This document shows, in pieces, positions 12,438-25,700 of a DNA stretch of 64,000 nt. Position 1 is the first letter of the stretch; each line of letters opens with the position of its first letter. The DNA lies in contig JBAMJV010009743.1 of assembly GCA_037951105.1 (NCBI GenBank), forward strand, positions 1 to 64,000, in the 5' to 3' direction. Under the pieces are notes generated by a model that was not told the DNA's origin, did not search any database, and was given only the letters and a program-made list of their open reading frames with translations. The position numbers were made by a program, and so were the translations under genes. The stretch is from Echinarachnius parma (taxonomy: Eukaryota > Echinodermata > Echinoidea > Clypeasteroida > Echinarachniidae).

Positions 12438-13363
12438 TTAAAGTATCTAGCACAACGAAAAAAACAAACAATAGAAATACAACCCAAGGAGACGGCATAA
12501 CTATAGCCGAGATTTGCCGCGGGCATTAATCGATATAAATTGTTGTCACTGGGTTAGTAATCGATTGGGGGGGGGGGGGGGGTGACTTATGATGTCAATA
12601 ACTGAAACAAATACAAACAAAATAATTGTCTATTGATCAAACGAACCTGGGTTGAAGAAGTTTGGCATGAAGTTTGGATGTAATAACAACCCTCATCTGT
12701 AACCCCGCCCCACCCAACCCACCCCTAGTTGCATTATCGTGCATAATACCTATCTGAACAAATCGAGGATGAAATCAATGTATTGTAATTCATTCGGTCG
12801 CGGGAAGAGTAATTTACTCACTAACGATTAATAATGAAACGGGCAACCATGGTCAATTCTAAACAACGTTGCAACATAAATATCAAACAGAGATATTGAT
12901 GCGTCACTCATAGAATTTTAATGCAGTTCAATTTTCTAAAGCCTACGAGATTTAATGATCATAAATCGAATAGAAAGGCTGGCTCATTTAAGCCTTTTTT
13001 GATCGCTGCTAATATGTGCCCATAGCAACTAAAACGCTTAATGTATATTTGATCGATACATATTAGAATACTATACTAAACTAAACTTATAATGTACGTT
13101 AAAGTGATCTACTAATTGTCACTTTGTCAAAGCCGACCCAAATCACTTTATTTTAATTGCACCCTGTTCTTTAGCTTATTGTAGCCATGGTAACAAAAGC
13201 ATAACATGGGTTTTGATTTGATGAGAGGCTCATTGCAATTTCCGCTCTATAAGGGTTTATTATTGATATATTATTTGCACTGACTTGCTCAAACAGGTAA
13301 TTTGACAAATTGAGCCGATTTATTACCTTATTCATCCTCGATTTGATCAGACGGGTATTGCAG

Positions 13364-15047
13364 CGAAACAGCGGCGTAAGTGTTATCAAACCAGATGGGC
13401 AGATGAGGGCGGGCGGAGAGAGGGGGGGGGGGGGGGGGAGTGGTATAAGCGAATTCAAGCCTAAGGGGGGCTGAGGGTGGCATGGTTCACCAGTGAGGGG
13501 GGGGGGGCAGCCTTGGCAAACTTGGCAAAAGTAATCGGTGTATGAAGGTCTGTGGTTTATGACATTTATGACATTGAGTAAAATAGTGGTGTAAGCCAAA
13601 AGGGTGGAGGAGGGCGAACGGGTGATTGAGGGGGTACGTTATCAATCCAGCAGGGGCAGAGTAAGAGTATGGTTCCCCATCGAGGGTTGCCCAATTGCTT
13701 TCCAACTGGCTTCCGCCTGCAAAATTCGGAGTCGATCCGACAGAAAAGCAGTCGGATCGGGTCGAGTCGGCTCTGTCTGCGCCGGGCTTTACATATCATG
13801 TGCTAAATGCAAAAATACAAAGTTTGTAGTTTTGCATTTAGCACATGCAAAACAAAAATAGAAAGTAATACAACTCAAGGAGACGACATTACTGAGCCGA
13901 GATTGCCGCGGGCACAAATCGATACCGATTACAGATGGGATGTAGTAATCGATTACGGGGGTTGACTTGTCATGGTGGTGGTGGTGTACATTAAAGGCAA
14001 ATATCCGTGGGTTAAAATGGGTAGTCAGCAAAATCCAACTCGCACTCCACCGTAATCTCCCGAGGTCAACTCGATGTGTGTTGGATCGATCTAGAGCGTT
14101 TCTTCGGAATATCTGAACACGGGCCTTCATATGAAATTGCATGCAGCACACAGCTGGTAGCTATTATGTACCGAGCGATAAGCTGTACATTGAGGTAGTC
14201 GAACCGCTCGAACTGATAAGAACCCAGCGGCACCTGTGATGTCGGTGCGGTTGAGCGTGTTGCGTAATACTTTCGCTCGTAAAAATCTCTGATGGCTCTC
14301 TATTCGACCATGATTCGAGTACCTGCTTGGTATAACAAACATTCCGAACGCGACTATTTTCGACTCGGTCGTTCGTGAACTGGGACAGTTTGCGATCGCT
14401 ACTTATAACTGAGCAAAGGGGGATTACGTACCGTGCGTAAAAGTGCGCAATATGGATTCGCGTGTCTGATATACCGGTCTGATTGCCTTTAAGTCACTTG
14501 TATAATAATTATGCTAATGGCGCTGGTCAATATGAAATGGCCTTGCTTGTGTGCAAGTGTTTAATCATATACTGGTCTGCAAAGCCTTTCTAATCGGAAA
14601 TCTAAGTCAATACGATTCTAAAAATAAAATTCTTAAATAACATATTGTACATAATAATATATTAGATCCTAATCTGGTGTTATCGAAGAAAGAGTTGTCA
14701 CAAACACCAATGCCTGCTTTTTTATTTTGTTTTAATAAATATGAATGAGATTTTGTCTTGTTCTTGTGTACATGATGTACAATGACGAAGGGATGTGCTG
14801 AAATGTCAAAAATAGAAAAAGAACAGTATTAACCTAATGAAAAAAGGTGTACATCTGTATCAGATTTTGTCCGCAATCGTTCGCGGGAAGACGTATCCGA
14901 TCTAACAATCAACAAGCATTCTGGAACGCTTTTCAATTCAATCTTAAATATCTCTGTAATTATGGAGTCTTTAGCATGAAGCAAAGTACAAAGGTTTAAG
15001 GAAAGCGACTGAAAGCTCCGAGTGATTTTGGTTGAAATTGACCATGT
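13364..15047. other. Intergenic DNA past unit 1; one long palindrome
   Basis: No gene is supported. It contains G runs near 13420 and 13498, a 51-bp palindrome (13797-13847) and the phrase CAAGGAGACGACATTACTGAGCCGAGATTGCCGCGGGC near 13874, whose parts recur at 12485-12525 and 11065-11110; these look like copies of one older repeat. Confidence 0.5.
13797..13847. repeat. 51-bp near-perfect palindrome
   Basis: CATGTGCTAAATGCAAAA (13797-13814) is repeated exactly inverted at 13830-13847. The middle TACAAA-G-TTTGTA also pairs, with one A/G mismatch between the two stems, so the structure closes on a single base. Confidence 0.95.
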
Positions 15048-15051
15048 TTAA

Positions 15052-15417
15052 GGATAGTTGCGTTTTGGTATAGAGGGTGCTATACGAAATACTTTTTTTG
15101 GTGAGGTTATGAAAAACTGAGTGTCAAATTTGCAAGAGCAAATAGTTGTTGATGATCTCTCTATTTAATCATTATTTTAACAAAACGTCACATGCAGAAT
15201 GTTTTTTTTTTAACAAATGGTTAAAACCAATGCGCTTTTGGAGAGCGCCATATTATGTTTAAACGGATTTTTTTTAATGATAGAAGGCTTTTTATTCAGT
15301 CGTTTGTAATTTTTGTATACCCTTCGAGCATGCATGAAGTTACAAATATTAGTTTGTAATGTTATGGTGCAGGTTTTGGTTACTAGAATTCAGTTTGACC
15401 AAAAGTGTACTATCCCT
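15052..15417. mobile_element. TTAA-flanked MITE, family I (diverged)
   Basis: Begins GGATAGTTGCGTTTTGG after TTAA and ends CAAAAGTGTACTATCCCT before TTAA. It keeps the family landmarks GAGGTTATGAAAAACTGAGTGT and GGTTTTGGTTACTA. It is shorter than the other copies (366 bp). Confidence 0.75.
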
Positions 15418-15959
15418 TTAATGGATCACGTATTAGATAAACGTTGTATGTCATGGTTGTTTCAATACCGGATGATAATTTGATTTAAAAATGTCTCGTC
15501 ATCCACTAATGGACATCCCATAGTCGGCATCTATTGTATTTTGTATGATGCTAATAATTTTTTCCAAGGACTGATGTAATTAATGGCCCCAATTTACTCT
15601 CACCTTGTAAGTGTTTCAATAACCATTTATAGTTATACAATAAAGAAATTTCTTGTACAAACTATCGCATCAATTAATACAGCTATACAAGCAAGTTATT
15701 ATTTGAACAATTTCAACCCATGACGTCATCAGTTGATAAGCTCGTCGCATCAGTTTCCGTTTTGTATCACGTGATCGATACCGTCTCGTTTATGTCATAC
15801 CATTGTTTTTGTTAAGTAAAGACAATACAGGATGATAACGTTTATTGTACAAAACTGCCGAGTCACACCGTCTAATACTAGTTTATGAAGTTCGGCATAG
15901 ACAAAACATAATATAACTAGGCTATACACTTATAATTATAATCAATAAAGCGAATTTTC

Positions 15960-16925
15960 AAACTATTTGCAATCCTAGACGCTCTTATACCCCTTTTCAA
16001 AGACTGCTGTGTCATTGCATCGCATGGGTTTAATTACGGCGGTACTATTACCAGGATAATTAAATTGACACCAATCGTTCTGCACGTCGATACAAGCTAT
16101 CTATCGATATAATTATTGACTTTCGTTTAACACCCCATTCATGCACTCCCGCCCGGAGTCATAATCATGTCAATCTTTGTCAAACAAAGTTACATTTATA
16201 GCCAAATAACAGTTTTGGAAAAATTGCCGAAAATATCTTTATTCCCCAAACTAATTGATCAGTATTGTTGGAATAGTGTAACAAAGAGCTTGTTAGGAAC
16301 AATCCGAACCTTAGTATCGTTAAATTTAGAAATATCAGTTGGAACGTTTATTAATGCCGCTGACATTGGGCCTAAATTCACCACCTGTTTAGGCGGCTTA
16401 GCTATACGCTTTTTATTGCTCAAATATTCAATTTCGACGCAGTTTTTTCTCCAAATCTTTACATTAAAAGATAAGTTATGATATATTATTTTACAGTGGT
16501 TGGTGATAAAAGCGTATTTTTCATTTTGTGTGTGTGGGGCGTTTCCCAATACTGTCGTTTGGCTTTAAACTGTTGTATCTAAACAATACAAAGTGACACT
16601 TTTTATTTGAGGATAACAGCCCAGTCATCTTTAAACAGAGGCATCATATTTGTAACATGATTTCACTAAGATTAATAAAGTGCATTTTCCAAGAATATGG
16701 GCTTTAGGTAATCAATTGAGCTGCACTCTCGATCGGACGCTTAACCCCATTTTTCAACTCTGCCGTGTCATCCCATCGCATCGTTTTACCGCGGTATTAT
16801 TAAATGGATGATCAATTTGACGAATAGGCACTAATTGTTCTCACGTAGATACAATCGAATGATCAATATAAGTATTGCATTTCATTTATAAAACACCCCC
16901 ATTCATGCCTTCCCGCCCGGAGTCA
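15960..16925. repeat. Pair of diverged direct repeats, about 190 bp
   Basis: 15980-16165 and 16740-16925 match with gaps: both contain GTGTCAT..CATCGCAT, the ACCGCGGTA/ACGGCGGTA region, a CAC..CGT(A/C)GATACAA stretch, and ACACCCC..ATTCATGC..TCCCGCCCGGAGTCATAAT. The spacing is about 760 bp. Nothing indicates a gene. Confidence 0.65.
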
Positions 16926-17039
16926 TAATTACCTTCGCCTTTTTACCGTTCATTAAAGAGTTATGTCATCATGACAAGAGGGTATAAATGACTGAACGGT
17001 ATTTGATAAGTATGATATTACATAACACTGTACTTTCAT

Positions 17040-18275
17040 AACATCACGCGGTGCTCACATGGTAATACGTGTTTATGGTTGGTGCGTAATTGCTATCATA
17101 GAATTATGAATAAACAAGCCAACCATTCGTATATTGCTATACACTATCCAGATCGCCATTTTGAAATATTATAATGTAATTTGCGCGCACAGCGTAACAC
17201 TGAGCTAGAGTAAATTACACACCGTGCGCAATGCGTTCGCAAGGCTGCACCGCGCATCTGATGCACGATGTCAAGAGAGTATAAACGGCTCACCGGTATT
17301 TAAAGGAACTAAATAATACAACGTATTTTGGCACTTATTCCTTAGTTGATGACTTGTAAACTAGGTCTGCAGAAAAAAACTCCATGAAAATAAACACAGT
17401 AGTGATTTTAGGCTAACTTTCTGATGCCAAATCTCACTTAGCAGCCAGTTTACGCCCGGCCCACAATTAGGGTCCAAAATCAGCAGCGTGATTGACACTT
17501 CATCGGCTTACGTCAACTAGAGAATTTAGAGAGGCGTCGTGTTCAGAGACTATGGGGCGAAGTTCTTTAGATGACGTCACACCATAATATGGCAGCATAA
17601 TCGATTTTAGCGATTTAAAAGGGGCGTTCCCAGGACAATTAGATATTTACTAATTACCCCAAAATTGATTGATTTTGTAGGAAATGACTGCCAAATTCTT
17701 TTTCTTGAGGACAAATTACATAATTATAGAGAGCCTATTGTGAAAATTAGGCCATCTAGACGCTGTAGTTCCTTTAATTAGTATTAGTGAGTGTCATAAC
17801 ACCACGTGGTGCTCGCATGGCAATACGTGTTTAAAGGTTGGTGTGTTGCAGCTATCCACCGGATCGCCATTTTGAACTAGGCTATAGTATGTGTGCGCAC
17901 TGCATTTTAATACACTGAGCCAGTGTGCAAATGTGAGTTACGCACCGTGCGCAAGGCGTTCGCAACATGGCACCGCGCATCTGATTTACGTATCCGAACT
18001 ACCTTTAAGGAGTTATGTCAAGAGAATATAAACGGCTCAACGGTATTTGATAAGTATGATATTACATAACCGATAACACTAGAATAACATTACATCACGT
18101 GGTGTTCGCATAATAATACGACATGTTAAAAGGTTGGTGAGTTGCTATCCAACGGATCGCCATTTAAACTAGGCTATAGTTTGCGCGCGCACTGCTTTTA
18201 TTACACTGAGCCAGTGTGCAACTGTGCTTTACGCACCGTGCGCAAGGCGTTCGCAACATGGCATCGCACATCTAA
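17040..18275. repeat. Three diverged direct repeats with GTGCTCGCATGG..ACCGTGCGCAA
   Basis: Copies at about 17040-17290, 17795-18020 and 18095-18275 each run from CATCACG(T/C)GGTG through GATCGCCATTTTGAA or similar, GCGCGCAC, CACTGAGC, to CACCGTGCGCAA(T/G)GCGTTCGCAA and GCATCTGAT. A further partial copy starts at about 22755, across the nested transposons. The middle part (17300-17790) shows no feature. Confidence 0.7.
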
Positions 18276-19269
18276 TTTACGTTAAGGGGAGGGCCAAAGT
18301 CGTAAAACGTGACTTTTTTGACTATATTGTGGCGATAGTGCCATGCGATACTATCGGTGATCGAAAAAAAATAGAATTTTGTATAGCCGTTTTTTACATA
18401 TATGCAGCTTTGTGTCCGCCATTCTCGCCTTCTGCGTGCTAAGTGTATCTTGCAGTTCTCTTATCATGCCGAGCTATGCACCTCTCTCACACGCTCCCTC
18501 CTTCTATCTCGTTATTTCGCAACGCACCAGTTCGTACGACATCAAACACCTGTCGCGTAAGTCTATGCGCGAATCAACCGTTTATTTGAAAAATGAACCC
18601 GCATAATCGAGCAAGATTTTCTTTAAATGTTCTGGCCAGATCATTTAGACAAACTACACACCATTAGTTTAATTATCAAGGATGCTACACATTTACTATT
18701 TAGATGATCTTTCCAGAACATTGGGCGAAAATAAATGTAATTTAATTGAATGTAGTCGTTGCACAAATATCCCCATTGTCACAACACGTGGAACCGAACA
18801 TGAAGCAATACTGCGTATCACGTGATAATCGCGGAATAGCGCTTTTCCGCTATTTTGGCCGATAGTGGAAAAGCGCAAGTGGTCCTGACTGGTTATAGAT
18901 AATTGGCGAGATTTCCAAAACGACACCTCATATCAACATTATTCTGCAGTCACATTAAAGGCAATAACATTTCCTATAATCTGATACCAAACACCGTGGA
19001 GTTCAGGATGTAACACGGTCATTTTTAGCCCCAAACTCAAAATTTTGGCATTTTTTCCCCAAAATATGAAATGATTGATTTACATAATTACGCATAATTC
19101 AATTATTGTATTAGCAGTTGAATTGATACTTTTCAGAAAACTGTCCAATTATATCAACTATACTCTCTGAAAATGTCAAGTATGTACCGTATCTCTAAAA
19201 GTTATAGTTCTTGGAAGTCAGCATTGATATCGACAAAACGGGTAGTTTTGCATGAATTCTTATGCTATA

Positions 19270-20504
19270 CAGGGTGTCTCAAAAATGTGTAATCTTAATT
19301 ATAGGATTTGTATTTCAAAATGATTGCGTTAATCTCGGGACACCTTCAATTCCATTTATGAACAAATACAAACAAACACCATTTCTTGTAATATGATGAA
19401 TATTCCACCATCATTATGTAGTCCGTCTAGATGTCGTGTCCCCTCGTGTCGTGTCTGTCTTGTATTTGTTTTACTGCATTTATCATAAATCAAGTGCTAA
19501 AAATGAACTTAATTCCACTCCACATGGAGCATTCCAGTCAGCTGCATACTGACGCCTGCCATGCATATTGCGAATTCGAATCATATTGGGTGTCCATGAT
19601 GTGTTTAAAACATTGTCAAGATCATGTTCATTATCTTGAATAAGTGTCTTACTGAAGTACACAATATGCGGGACACATACTGTAATATGTGCAGAGCGTA
19701 TCTAGATTCGAACACCATCTTGATCGCAAGGTATGCACCCTTCATACACTTCATATCTTATTACATGTAACTGGAGACCATACAGGTCTATACAAATTAT
19801 CTGACTCAGTATTAAAACAAAACAAACTCAATTGCTAAACTAATATGTACAACACCGAAAAGCCTCAGCAAGCCGAATGTTAGTTTTTTGTGCACTACAC
19901 TGTACTCGTGTAACCATGGTAACAACAGCCGATTATGGACAAAAATATACCAAATCAACCAATATTCATTTTAAAAACTTAAAAATAGCAGGTGAAGGGT
20001 GTTATTTTACATGTGATTTGCTTTCCTTAGTGTGTATAATGCGGCTTGTACTAGCCAGATATATGATTTATTGTATTTCTATTGTTGTTGTTACTATGGT
20101 TACAACAGTACACGGTGGTACAAAAAGTTATTCTACGATAAACATAATAGCCTATTCAAAGTCTTCATCGAAACCTTAAAAAGTCTAGCTAACTGTGGTG
20201 TTCCGAATAATAATCATGTTATAAACATAATTATCCAGATATGGTCGATCCGACTGTAAAGGACGAGCGCCTCCCATTCGAATATTGCACTAAATAGTGC
20301 ACTTTGCATGATGGATTTATTTTTGCAGTGACATTTCCGATACTCTATTTTCGTGTATTGCAAACCAATGGCGGCATATTTATGACATAAAAGAAGAAAA
20401 CTGATTTTTTTTTTTCTAAAAAGGGATAAACAATATGTAATTATTTAAGAGCATTTCTTAAATTAAGTCCGTAAACAAGAATTACATTATATTGGGGCAC
20501 CCTG
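19270..20504. mobile_element. TA-flanked inverted-repeat element (mariner-type target)
   Basis: Ends CAGGGTGTCTCAAAAATG and TATTGGGGCACCCTG are imperfectly inverted, with TA directly outside each (19268-19269, 20505-20506). The element is 1235 bp with no transposase frame: the longest frame, at 19877-20179, has no recognisable motif. Its CAGGGTG start resembles the small perfect element at 60412-60648. Confidence 0.65.
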
Positions 20505-20785
20505 TATAGTGTTCGAAATCGTACAAATTTGCTGTATTTGTCGATATCAAATGCTGACTTCCAATTATTATAACTTTTTGTTCAGATATGGTAAACACTT
20601 GAAATTTTCACAGCGTATTGCTGATATAACTGGACAGTTTTCTGAAAAGTATTAATTCAACACCCAGTGCAATTATTGATATATGCTGAATTATGTAAAC
20701 CAATAATTTCATATTTTTGGGGAAAAAGGCCTACAATTTGAGTTTGGTGCTAAAAATGACCGTGTTACATATCCTGAAACCCATT

Positions 20786-22420
20786 GGGTGATTTCAAGTA
20801 TGGTGTTTAAACCTGGTGTTAGTGTTTATTAAACACTAAATCGGGCTTAAACACCATACTTGAAATGACTTAGTGTTAGGATGGTGTTAACGTGATGACC
20901 TCTGATTTCACCGTTGTACAAACTTCCGTTTCCGACTGGCGGTGTTTATTGATATGGCAATATACTATCAGAGATGGTGTTGAGCTAGTGTTAGTGTTTA
21001 TTAAACACTAACTGCAGCCTTAACACCGTACTTGAAATGAGTTGGTGTTAGAGGTTTGACCTCGTATTTCCGGCAGTGGCACGTGGTTGCTGGTGTTTAG
21101 CGTCGTCTGCTAATCTGCCCGATAGTGTTAGTGTTGAGCATGTATACGCAAAACTCCATAGAGATAACAACTTCCATAGGGATCGAAATGAAAGTCATTT
21201 CAAGTACAGATCGAGCTGGTGTTAGTGTTACTGTTGCTAGGTGGGCATTAAAATCACAATTCTGAACTGAAATGGTGGTGTTTTTGTTTGTCTGAGCATG
21301 TAAAAAGGGTGTCAACCTAGATAATTTTTGAAGTTTTACTTAAGTGAAGATTATGAAACGCAATGCAAATCTTATTTTTTTAATTAATGTATTGATTTGA
21401 ATATCTATAGTAATTTAAAGAAATAAGGTCATACAATTCATATTTTCATTATTTTATAATCAAACATTAGTTTTCACTACATAAATTCTTTAGACCATTT
21501 GGAATAATAATACAACAAAGCAAAATTTGAATAGCCAGGTTCTTCCTTATGTTTATATTGTTGTTAACATTAATTATTTTATGTATTTCTTGTCTAATTA
21601 TACACCCGCCACCCCCCCCCCCCCCCCCTCCCCCGAAAAAAGTCACTAAGCACTGGGAATTGTGTGTACATCTTTGACATTTTATTACAGTGAACTTATA
21701 ATTGAGTTAAAACTGTAGTAAATTTGTTGTGAATAATGGCTAAAAAAAAAAAAATAATAAAAAAAATAACCACACCGGGGACTCGAACCCACTTCTATGA
21801 TTTATCTGGTTAAGTGATACACGTGCGACAGGTCTTAACCCACTCGGCCACCAAGCACCTAGTGATCACGTGACCGATTTTAATAAAGTATATCATGTTA
21901 CATACTATTGGTATTTACTCGGAACTTGCTACCGTGCTGTCACCGGGATTTATGCCTACATCTTCGGCTATGCAAACCGTTAACGCTAGCCATATGTCTC
22001 AGCGCGCGACGGGCATTCAATTTTTAGAAGAGAGTCACGTACATTTCTTGCGAGTTTAGTTACAAATTTCACTAAAAATAGGGAATATTCACTAAAATCG
22101 TATCGACCAAGTGAATGGTTTGAATGTTTTTTTTAAATTATAGTATTCAATACATGTATGTGGTAAATCTTCATTACGGCTTGCTCTCTAATTCGTAACC
22201 ATGTAAGCGTTTTCGTTACCATTTTAAGGGTGTTCGCGTGATTTTGTCTCTGGTGTTGACAAACACTAGCGATACTGATCGATTACTACTCAAGGTCATC
22301 ACGATTAAAAAGTTCGTGACCTTAGATGCTTAATCTGGAAGCTGGTGTTTAGCTCAGATTAGAGGCAGTTTTTCACCCTCAACACTAACACTAACCCCAA
22401 CACCATACTTGAAATCACCC
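20786..22420. mobile_element. Inverted-repeat element nested in the right arm, ATT flanks
   Basis: The 22-bp terminal repeat starts GGGTGATTTCAAGTATGG at 20786 and appears inverted ending at 22420; ATT lies outside both ends. The interior repeats GGTGTTAGTGTTTATTAAACACTAA-type palindromes near 20820 and 20990. Compared with the opposite arm of the host element, the sequence joins cleanly when this is left out. Length 1635 bp, no transposase. Confidence 0.8.
21775..21850 (-). other. tRNA-like sequence (long-variable-arm type)
   Basis: On the minus strand GGTGGCCGAGTGGGTTAAGAC resembles a tRNA A box and D arm, and GGGTTCGAGTCCCC a B box and T arm, spaced as in a Ser/Leu-type tRNA. The ends do not form a clean acceptor stem. 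It lies inside the ATT-flanked element, so it is more likely a decayed or captured tRNA or SINE head than a working gene. Confidence 0.45.
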
Positions 22421-22716
22421 ATTGTGTTTGGTATCAGATTATAGGAAATGTTATTGTTATTGTCTTAATATGACTGCAAAATCATGCTTTTTTCAGGTGT
22501 TGTTTGGGAAATCTCGCCAATTGTCTATAGTAAGTCAAAACAGCTACTTCTTTGGACGCCATCTTGGATTTGGAGGTGTTCACAACAAATTTGTTGAGGT
22601 AGACCTCTGAATTAATTTGTCTCATTAAAAATGCTTGCAAACAAAGTTGGTTTAAACTTGTTGTGGAGATCTGGCAACCTAAGTCCTTAAGGAAGCCACT
22701 TTTTCGATGTTGGCCC

Positions 22717-23340
22717 TCCCCTTACCTCCTTTAACTAGTATGGCTTTACATCACACTGGAATGCCATAACATCACGTGGTACTCGCATGATAGTACTTTT
22801 TCCAAACACTTATATTCGCCATTTTCAGTCTTCTCTTACGTGGATTGCTTGTGTTGTTTAATATCCATTATTTGTATGGTATATATTTATAATGATGACA
22901 CGTTTTGCATTTCTTAATTTGTCCTGTTTTGTTTGTGTTTAATTTTGCATAAAATACGTATAGAGTGTGCCCCCAATAAATAAAATAATGCCCCCCAATA
23001 GGTCCGACGGCGCAGCGCTAATGCTATACATAAAACAATTATTTTTGCCATGATGACTAGACCGAGTTGTCTACTTTTGTATAATTATATGTATATGTTT
23101 ACGTTACTTTATAATGTCATTTTGTCATTGTTAAAATAATAATTCATTTTATTTTATAGTAGGTATTCATATATTTTCAAAAACTGGGAATTCATTTTGT
23201 GTACATCCCAACATAAAACATACGGTACATGATATACAAACATGCATTCTTGATCTAAACATATAGTCAGCGAATATTTTACATGTATTCAATAATCATC
23301 GTAATGTCTAATAACAAAAATAATAACTTCAATAATATAC
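22717..23340. other. Intergenic, no gene seen
   Basis: AT-rich DNA. The first 90 bases continue the GTG(C/T)TCGCATGG repeat interrupted by the composite element. The rest has no supported feature. Confidence 0.4.
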
Positions 23341-23358
23341 AGTATAGGGGCAACTCCA

Positions 23359-24487
23359 GCGTCACGGACATTACAAATCAGAGAATTTTCATGACTTTCC
23401 AATGCCACTACTAATTCATACCTGTAACTAATGTCTAACTTTTATTTTGATTACAAATCAATAGCCTGGTTAAGTATTCAAAAAAAGTTTCAGAACATTT
23501 ATCCAATTCGTTACTGAGTAATTCTGCAAAATGTGCGCCGTCACGGACATTACATGTTTTGGACATGACTTTTTGCATCCATATACATCTTTGCAAAAGT
23601 CTGTGAGTTCTTAGACCTCACAAAGGTGATTTAGGTACTAAATTATAGACAAGGCAATGATGAATTGAATCCAAGTGGTTTGTTGCGAAACGGGCCAGGC
23701 ATATGTGATCTAGACAACAGAACGTTGCGTCACGGACATTACATTTTTAGCGTCACGGACATTACACTTTTGTCCACTTTCTCTATACTCGGAAATAACC
23801 CGCAAAAAATGCTCCATTGTGCATGAAACTTTTTAAATTGTACATTTGATATGTAATCAAACAGTTTTGAGGAAAACAATTATATTTCAGTTTTGTTTTT
23901 AATTAGCAAAAAATTATTTTAAAAATAGCAATAATTTTTTCCAAAATTATTGTAAAATTTGAAATTTTTCAAAAGAATGTGCAGTAACCCAAATGTTCAA
24001 CTATTTTAAACAATATTATACATTTTTGATGAGGTACAATGCTGTTTTGTGCAAAAAAAATGTAAAATATAAAAAAAGTTGTGAACATCATGTGCATAAC
24101 ACATGGAAAATCATGGACTAAGAGTATAATTTTTGCAATTTGATCATACTATATGAGATTTAACCATCTATTTCTCCTCCCAGTAAGTTATAGTCAAGTC
24201 TTTATTGATTATTGAGACATGCATGTTCAAATTGAGCAAGGAATTTAGTTTTATAAATAGTTCAGAGTACTGACTCAAAGTTTACTATCTGATTAACGAT
24301 ACAATTTTTTAAAACTTGTACCAGGAAGGTAGTAGTCCCCCTGTTACTTGGGATTATCTTATTTCTTGGCTAAAATAAGAGATTTACATAAGAAAATAAT
24401 GCTTGAAAATGTTTAGCTCTGCTTTTTTATACTTTTCACTGTGTATGTAATGTCCGTGACGCAGCCGTAACGTAATGTCCGTGACGC
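23359..24487. mobile_element. Element bounded by GCGTCACGGACATTAC repeats
   Basis: The 16-base motif occurs direct at 23359, 23532 (GCC variant), 23725 and 23749, and inverted at about 24447 and 24472, so subterminal repeats point inward from both sides. The interior is about 1.1 kb, very AT-rich, without a frame. This resembles a non-autonomous element with reiterated transposase-binding sites, but no target duplication is certain. Confidence 0.6.
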
Positions 24488-24584
24488 CATTCTGGACAAA
24501 CCATCAAATATTTTAGTAAAGGCTCTTGATATACTTTATGATATCACATTCTAGCTTTGCAAATTAATTTTAAATTAAATTGAA

Positions 24585-25122
24585 TTAGGACATTGACCAA
24601 ATCCTCAAAACTTACTTGGAACTCTAGTGATTCTCTCATACCTTGTCATATTCATATTAACAATTAAAACACGGAACAGGTTTCGGTTTTTCAAATTTCC
24701 ATTTCGTTCAAAAGATATTTATGATTGAAGGGTTCGGATATAAAATTATCTACGGGACCTTTTTAGCCGTGTACAAAGTAAGTGCAATGAGTAAGCGAAT
24801 ATCACTTTGATAAAATGAATATTGTTATTATCTGATATGTCCATAGGGTATTGTGTGAAAATTCCAAGTCAAATGCACGTTATATGGCCGAGTAATGAGC
24901 AAAATGCAAAGTGATATTCACTAACTCATTGCACTCACTTTGTACACGGTTTTCGCGGTCCAATAGATAATTTAACATCTGAACACTGCAATCGTAAGTA
25001 GCTTTTTAACGAAAGGGAAATTTGAAAAACAGAAACTGTCGCATACGAATACAACAAGGTATGAGGGAATCGCTATAATTTCAATTGGATTTTGAGGATT
25101 TGGACAATGTAACCAAGTCCCT
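24585..25122. mobile_element. Family II MITE, degraded ends
   Basis: Carries the family II interior twice in opposite orientation (ACCAAATCCTCAAAACTTAC near 24597; GATTTTGAGGATTTGGACAATGT near 25089; ACTCATTGCACTCACTTTGTACACGG near 24923 and its inverse near 24770). Terminal bases are eroded, and AATTAGG replaces TTAAAGGG on the left. Confidence 0.65.
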
Positions 25123-25614
25123 TAAACAATATACATTTCACACATCGCTCAGTGGACATACCGAATCACAGACCCTAATTAGTTAGTTGTTGCATAATTA
25201 TGTCAATATAATTCAGTTTCTAGACCCCTTTGAGGGGATTGCCCTAGGCCTCTCAATGTGTGACATAATTAGTTTCAGTTGCAGTCCATTTTGAAAGTAT
25301 GAATTTATGTTGACAATTTATTTTACGAACATGCGTTTTTATCATTTTAAGAAATAAATCAACTGAACTGAAAATAATTACAGATGTATGAAGGATGTTT
25401 TATTGTGCCGGTGTGAATATGAGATATTGTTTAGTGTTCAATGTTGTTTATGTTACGTATTCTATGAATGTTGTATGTAACTATACAAACAAGACAAACT
25501 AATGAATAATTTAACGCCAGAAAGAAAAACATAAATTTCACAAATAATTTATTTCATCATAATTATTTACAAACAATGCATACATGATAAGTGGATCATA
25601 GCATGGTCCGGATA

Positions 25615-25700
25615 ACTGGGGGGGGGGGGGGGGGGGGGGTACAGTCATGGACATTAGGGGGTGGGGGCATGTTTTTGTACGATTATTGGGGACACGAACC
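25615..25700. repeat. Poly(G) run
   Basis: An uninterrupted G run of about 22 bases at 25618-25639, followed by GGGGGTGGGGGC. The 480 bases before it (25123-25600) show no feature. Confidence 0.9.

Larger units (their letters stand above)
1..13363. repeat. Segmental duplication unit 1 (holds receptor gene 1)
   Basis: This stretch is collinear with 42970-54810: the same exons, introns, 5' flank and downstream non-coding DNA appear in the same order and orientation. The similarity stops abruptly after the shared string GGGTATTGCAG at 13353-13363 and 54800-54810. The left limit lies at or before base 1. Length differences come mostly from MITE insertions, microsatellite length and small deletions. 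The near-identity of introns indicates a recent duplication relative to unit 2. Confidence 0.9.
18279..22716. mobile_element. Composite inverted-repeat element with two nested transposons
   Basis: Outer ends GGGGAGGGCCAAAGTCG (18279) and GGCCCTCCCC (22716) are inverted. Inner arms 18890-19267 and 20507-20785 plus 22421-22530 are also inverted (for example CCTATAATCTGATACCAAACA against TGTTTGGTATCAGATTATAGG). A TA-flanked element sits in the loop and an ATT-flanked one in the right arm. The target duplication of the outer element is unclear (TTAA left, TTAC right). No transposase frame is visible. Confidence 0.75.

Noticed and set aside
22422-22610. 62-residue plus-strand frame
   Set aside because: Lies in the arm of an inverted-repeat element; no similarity to known domains seen.
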